Of a DNA stretch of 15,764 bases, positions 12,883 to 15,764 are shown piece by piece. The stretch covers positions 1 to 15,764 of the forward strand of contig JAITHS010000035.1 of the NCBI GenBank assembly GCA_031279875.1, read 5' to 3'. The notes beneath the pieces are model-generated. The model made no database searches and was not told where the DNA came from. It saw only the letters and a program-made list of their open reading frames with translations. Source of the DNA: Tannerella sp. (GTDB lineage: Bacteria; Bacteroidota; Bacteroidia; Bacteroidales; Tannerellaceae). The first letter of the stretch is position 1. Every line of letters begins with the position of its first letter. The translations under genes and the position numbers were made by a program.

Positions 12883-12911
12883 TTTTAGCATAACCGATCC
12901 CACTACTTTTG
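12880..12911 (+). promoter_or_regulatory. Predicted promoter of the rightward terminase-portal operon
   Basis: TACTTTTG at 12904-12911 is a full match to the Bacteroidota -7 consensus TAnnTTTG. Twenty bases upstream, at the expected -33 position, is TTTT (12880-12883) within the hairpin T run, a three-of-four match to TTTG. The predicted start near 12917 leaves a leader of about 16 bases before the ATG at 12933, mirroring the leftward promoter. Confidence 0.62.
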
Positions 12912-12932
12912 CGCCGTATTTTTTTTGCAAAA

Positions 12933-13385
12933 ATGAAGAAAGATTTAAAAGAAATCGCAGGCATGTTATACATGCAGGGATACTTACAAAAAGAAATCGC
13001 CGCAAAACTCGGAGTAACGGAAAAAACCGTCGTAGCGTGGAAAAAGAAGGGCAACTGGGACGTCATCAAAACAAACCTGCTCACTTCAAAAAACGAGCGC
13101 ATTGCAGAACTGTACGGCGAACTTGCTGAGTTCAATGCCATGATTAAAAGCCGTCCCGAAGGCGAACGTTACCCTTCGTCGAAGGAAGCCGACGTGCGAC
13201 GCAAACTCGTCCGCGACATCTCCGAACTCGAAAAAAAATACAATATCGGGCAAACCACCGTCATTGCACGCGATTTTGTCCTTTTCGCAAAAGACATTGA
13301 TTTCGATTTTTCGCAAAAAGCAAGCGAATATTTTGACTTGTTTATTAATCACCTTATACAGAAGCAAAAATGGCAAAATCAATAA
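12933..13385 (+). CDS. terS: Terminase small subunit
   Basis: 150 aa from ATG 12933 (MKKDLKEIAGMLY). An in-frame TTG at 12909 lies inside the predicted -7 box, so it cannot be the start of a transcript made from that promoter. Residues about 14-43 (M-Q-G-Y-L-Q-K-E-I-A-A-K-L-G-V-T-E-K-T-V-V-A-W-K-K-K-G-N-W-D) are a clear helix-turn-helix of the terminase small-subunit kind, where K-K-x-G-x-W-D after the recognition helix is characteristic. The rest is helical and charged, suited to ring formation, and ends Q-K-W-Q-N-Q. It would recognise phage DNA and load it onto the large subunit. It overlaps the large-subunit gene by 16 bases. Specific symbol use is generic to the role rather than a match to a named gene. 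Confidence 0.8.
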   Translation: MKKDLKEIAGMLYMQGYLQKEIAAKLGVTEKTVVAWKKKGNWDVIKTNLLTSKNERIAELYGELAEFNAMIKSRPEGERYPSSKEADVRRKLVRDISELEKKYNIGQTTVIARDFVLFAKDIDFDFSQKASEYFDLFINHLIQKQKWQNQ

Positions 13386-14917
13386 ACCCCGCTTCCGACA
13401 ATGACTATTTAAAGGCCTGGCGAGAGTTTAAGGACAACTTCCGAAACGCCACGCCCACCGATCCCACCGAAACAGCCGCCGAGCGTGCTAAACGCATCAT
13501 CAGGCTTGAAGCCGAACCGGAAGCATGGTTTAAGTATTATTTTCCAAACTATTGCACCGCCGAACCCGCCGACTTTCACCGCCGTGCAACCCGCCGACTG
13601 CTTGCTCATCCGGAATGGTTTGAAGTCCGTGCATGGAGCCGCGAACTTGCCAAATCCGCCCGTGCAATGATGGAGATTTGCTTCCTGGCTATGACGGGAC
13701 AAGTTCACAACTTCCTGCTTGTCAGTTGCACAATGGACAGCGCTTTGAACCTGCTTTTGCCATTCAAAGCCTTTTTTGAAGCAAATCAGCGACTGATAAA
13801 CGATTACGGCGAACAGGAAAAATTCGGACAGTGGGAAAACGACAAATTCACAATCAAAAAAGGCTGCATGTTTCGCGGCCTGGGATGGGGCGGCAAAGTG
13901 CGAGGCAGCCGAAAGGACAATTTCCGACCCGACTTTATCCTGCTTGATGATTACGACACCGACGAGGAATGTCGTAACGAGGACATCATGCGCAACAAGA
14001 AAAAATGGGTGGAAGAAGCCCTCATTCCAACGCGATCAATCAGCAATCACATTCGTATTCTCGTAAATGGCAACATAATACACGAAGATTGCGCAGTAAA
14101 ATATTTCGGTGAAAATCTTGCCGACAAGTTCGATATTGTAAATATCCGCGACAAGCATGGCAAATCCACCTGGGCGCAAAAAAACCGCGAAGAGGACATC
14201 GACCGCGTTCTTTCGATAATCAGTTACGAAAGTGCGCAAAAGGAATATTTCAACAACCCCATGGACGGCGGCGACACTTTTAAAGACCTCAAAGACGGCA
14301 AAATACCACGACTTGCCTCCTGTCTTGTATGTATTTACGCCGACCCTGCAACCTCCAATCGCGACGTCTCATCCGGCTCCGACAAAGCAATCGGAATAGT
14401 CGCAAAAAAAGGCTTCGATTACTTTGTAGCAAAGGTTTTTGTAGGCACAATGGGGACAACAAAATTTGTCGATTACCTTTTTGAGGCATACGCCTGGTGC
14501 AAGGCGCACGGAGCGCAAAACATTCGCGTATGGATTGAAAACAACAGCCTGCAAAACCCTTTCTACGAACAGGTTTTGCTGCCCGCAATCTGCGCTCGCG
14601 CCAACGAAACAGGCGTGTTTTTGCCCGTCGCCGGCGACGACCGCGACAAGAAGGATAAATATACCCGCGTCGAAGGAACGCTCGAACCGCTTAACCGTCT
14701 CGGACATCTGATTTTCAACGAAGCCGAAAGCGAATGTCCACACATGAAACGCCTCAAAGCACAATTCAAAAACTTTACCCGCAAACAAAAACGAATGGAC
14801 GGTCCCGATATGGTCGAAGGAGCGGTTTTCAAACTCCGCCAAAGCGAAGCAACCGACGCTCCCGAAGCTTTCGTATCTATCAAAAATAAACAGACAAAAC
14901 GATGGGACAATTCATAA
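13370..14917 (+). CDS. terL: Terminase large subunit (packaging ATPase and nuclease)
   Basis: 515 aa. The ATPase domain shows a variant Walker A, W-S-R-E-L-A-K-S (89-96), a second conserved strand L-L-V-S-C-T (116-121) and Walker B D-F-I-L-L-D-D-Y-D (188-196), followed by a probable coupling motif I-L-V-N-G-N-I (230-236). The C-terminal RNase-H-like nuclease shows Y-A-D-P-A-T-S (323-329, D325), W-I-E-N-N (388-392, E390) and D-G-P-D (477-480), giving the three acidic metal-binding sites. The enzyme pumps DNA into the prohead and cuts it when full, consistent with headful packaging in Mu-like phages. Length is typical. It is translated from a start inside the small-subunit gene, suggesting coupling. 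Its last two codons fall in a heptamer repeat. Confidence 0.94.
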   Translation: MAKSINPASDNDYLKAWREFKDNFRNATPTDPTETAAERAKRIIRLEAEPEAWFKYYFPNYCTAEPADFHRRATRRLLAHPEWFEVRAWSRELAKSARAMMEICFLAMTGQVHNFLLVSCTMDSALNLLLPFKAFFEANQRLINDYGEQEKFGQWENDKFTIKKGCMFRGLGWGGKVRGSRKDNFRPDFILLDDYDTDEECRNEDIMRNKKKWVEEALIPTRSISNHIRILVNGNIIHEDCAVKYFGENLADKFDIVNIRDKHGKSTWAQKNREEDIDRVLSIISYESAQKEYFNNPMDGGDTFKDLKDGKIPRLASCLVCIYADPATSNRDVSSGSDKAIGIVAKKGFDYFVAKVFVGTMGTTKFVDYLFEAYAWCKAHGAQNIRVWIENNSLQNPFYEQVLLPAICARANETGVFLPVAGDDRDKKDKYTRVEGTLEPLNRLGHLIFNEAESECPHMKRLKAQFKNFTRKQKRMDGPDMVEGAVFKLRQSEATDAPEAFVSIKNKQTKRWDNS

Positions 14918-14931
14918 TTCATAATTCATAA
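14911..14931 (+). repeat. Triple TTCATAA direct repeat at the terminase stop codon
   Basis: TTCATAA occurs three times in tandem (14911-14917, 14918-14924, 14925-14931) and a fourth begins as TTCC. The first copy contains the terminase stop TAA, so the array forms most of the 24-base spacer before the next gene. Gain or loss of units would change only the spacer, not the protein. Such arrays arise by replication slippage and are common between Bacteroidota genes. Confidence 0.85.
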
Positions 14932-14941
14932 TTCCAACAAC

Positions 14942-15388
14942 ATGCTCGTAACAATTCAGGAACTCGGGAAAACAAGTCTGTACCCCGAAACAATAAGCAA
15001 AATAACACGTGGCGACGACGAAGCCGCCGAACTACAGATTCTTGCAGCGGAAAGCCTTGTGCGCTCATACATGAGCCGCTACGATACCGCCGCAATCTTC
15101 GGAACAGCAACCGAACCGCCAACATACAACGGCACAGAGGTGGAACTCATCAAAAAAACAGTAAAAATAATCGCCTCGTACTACCTTGTGCGTATGGCAA
15201 ATCCAAACGTAAACATCGAACTGTTCCGCGCAGATTACGAGGACGCTCTCACATGGTTGAAGGATTTGCAGGCGGGCAATGTAAACCCCGACTTACCTTA
15301 CCGGATCGACGACCCCGATACGGAAATTGACGAAAGTCTCGGCGACGTGTACTGGAACTCAAACATCAAACGAACACAGCATTTTTAA
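14942..15388 (+). CDS. gp36/DUF1320-like head-tail connector protein
   Basis: 148 aa, starting MLVTIQELGKTSLYPETISKI. The start of the protein, E-L-G-K-T-S-L-Y-P-E-T-I-S-K-I-T-R-G-D-D, then A-E-S-L-V-R-S-Y-M-S-R-Y-D-T (37-50) and I-K-K-T-V-K-I-I-A-S-Y-Y-L-V-R-M-A-N-P (69-87), is the helical pattern of Mu gp36 (DUF1320)/gp6-like adaptors: I-A-x-Y-Y-L followed by an acidic A-L-T-W-L-K-D-L helix. Such adaptors bind below the portal and receive the tail. In Mu the gene lies after the capsid gene; here it lies between terminase and portal, a Bacteroidota arrangement as far as I recall. The C-terminal end is acidic and probably disordered. Confidence 0.75.
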   Translation: MLVTIQELGKTSLYPETISKITRGDDEAAELQILAAESLVRSYMSRYDTAAIFGTATEPPTYNGTEVELIKKTVKIIASYYLVRMANPNVNIELFRADYEDALTWLKDLQAGNVNPDLPYRIDDPDTEIDESLGDVYWNSNIKRTQHF

Positions 15389-15403
15389 ATATCATTTAAA
15401 TAT
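15384..15403 (+). repeat. Short A/T direct repeat before the portal gene
   Basis: TTTAAATAT at 15384-15392 recurs at 15395-15403. It lies in the A/T-only leader of the portal gene, overlapping the end of the previous gene. It probably keeps the leader unstructured for translation start; no further signal is seen. Confidence 0.4.
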
Positions 15404-15411
15404 TTTTTAAT

Positions 15412-15764
15412 ATGGATAAAAAAACTCTTAAAAAGAAAAATACATCGCGACCGCAAAGACCGGTAAAACTCACGGTGCACGAGATGAATCTCGTATCCCC
15501 CGACCGCAACGCCAAAGACATTGGAAAACTCAAAGCGGCAATTGTGCGTGCCGAGAGTGTTACGATACCAAACAGAACGCAACTCTACGACCTCTATCAC
15601 GACATCACATCCCTTGACGGGCACATCGGAGGACTCATTGAAAAACGAATAAACGCAGTGAAAAACAAACTGCCCGGACTGCGATACGTAAATGCAAAAA
15701 TGCAAAAAGTTGATGCTTTCGACATTCTCATCTCCTCCGACAAATTCTCCAAACTGGTTGAACT
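15412..15764 (+). CDS. Portal protein, DUF935 family (cut by right window edge)
   Basis: Partial: the first 117 codons are visible and the frame is open to the end of the window. After a basic N-terminus (MDKKTLKKKNTSRPQRPVKL), the segment N-R-T-Q-L-Y-D-L-Y-H-D-I-T-S-L-D-G-H-I-G-G-L-I-E-K-R-I-N-A-V (about 55-83) is the signature of the DUF935 portal family, which includes Mu gp29. Twelve copies would form the ring at the capsid vertex through which DNA is pumped by the terminase encoded just upstream. The start follows an A/T-only leader 23 bases after the previous stop. Full portals of this family are about 450-550 residues, so roughly three quarters of the gene lies outside. Confidence 0.87.
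   Translation, partial: MDKKTLKKKNTSRPQRPVKLTVHEMNLVSPDRNAKDIGKLKAAIVRAESVTIPNRTQLYDLYHDITSLDGHIGGLIEKRINAVKNKLPGLRYVNAKMQKVDAFDILISSDKFSKLVE

Noticed and set aside
12909..12932. Extended start (TTG at 12909) for the terminase small subunit
   Set aside because: The TTG falls inside the predicted -7 promoter box, upstream of the likely transcription start. The ATG at 12933 gives a family-typical N-terminus.

Overview
The window is the structural heart of a contractile-tailed (myovirus), Mu-like phage or prophage of a Bacteroidota host. The host call rests on three things. Protein families are typical of Bacteroidota phages: the DUF2586-type sheath, the DUF6046-type baseplate protein, and a small holin-like protein containing APPPGEID. 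Start codons sit behind A/T-rich leaders with no consistent Shine-Dalgarno sequence. Two divergent promoters match the Bacteroidota -7 box TAnnTTTG. No integrase, transposase or repressor lies in the window, so integration style and lysogeny cannot be judged. There are no tRNAs, rRNAs, CRISPR arrays or insertion sequences.

Layout. Two transcription units diverge from a 132-bp intergenic region (12801-12932). Leftward (minus strand, 12800 down to 1), in order of transcription: prohead protease-scaffold fusion with a likely nested scaffold gene; major capsid protein; a lysis cassette (Zn amidase endolysin, small holin-like protein, lipoprotein with a C-terminal membrane segment resembling a unimolecular spanin); a small unknown protein; tail sheath; tail tube; tail assembly chaperone with a -1 frameshift extension; tape measure; DUF6046-type protein; baseplate hub; spike/OB-fold protein; a 73-aa unknown; gp25/W-like wedge; LysM-like protein; J-like wedge; I-like protein; tail-collar fibre; and the start of another tail fibre cut by the left edge. 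Most junctions overlap (ATGA, TAATG, TGATG), which indicates one tightly coupled operon. Rightward (plus strand, 12933 to the end): terminase small subunit, terminase large subunit, a gp36/DUF1320-like head-tail connector, and the start of a DUF935 portal protein cut by the right edge.

Together these genes build the capsid, package DNA, assemble the tail around the tape measure, form the baseplate and fibres, and lyse the host. Missing from view, presumably off the right edge, are the F-like minor head protein and early/regulatory genes.

Most interesting points: (1) the chaperone gene carries two adjacent slippery heptamers, A_AAA_AAA and T_TTT_TTT, and a -1 shift opens a 58-codon extension whose stop codon touches the tape-measure start codon; (2) the divergent promoter region is two-fold symmetric about a perfect 12-bp inverted repeat, with -7 boxes and start codons equidistant from its centre; (3) the lipoprotein has the architecture of a u-spanin and lies in a lysis cassette embedded between capsid and sheath genes; (4) an internal ATG with an A/T-rich leader in the protease gene looks like a Mu-Z-style nested scaffold start. 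The overall system is a recognisable phage type; the novelty lies in these details.
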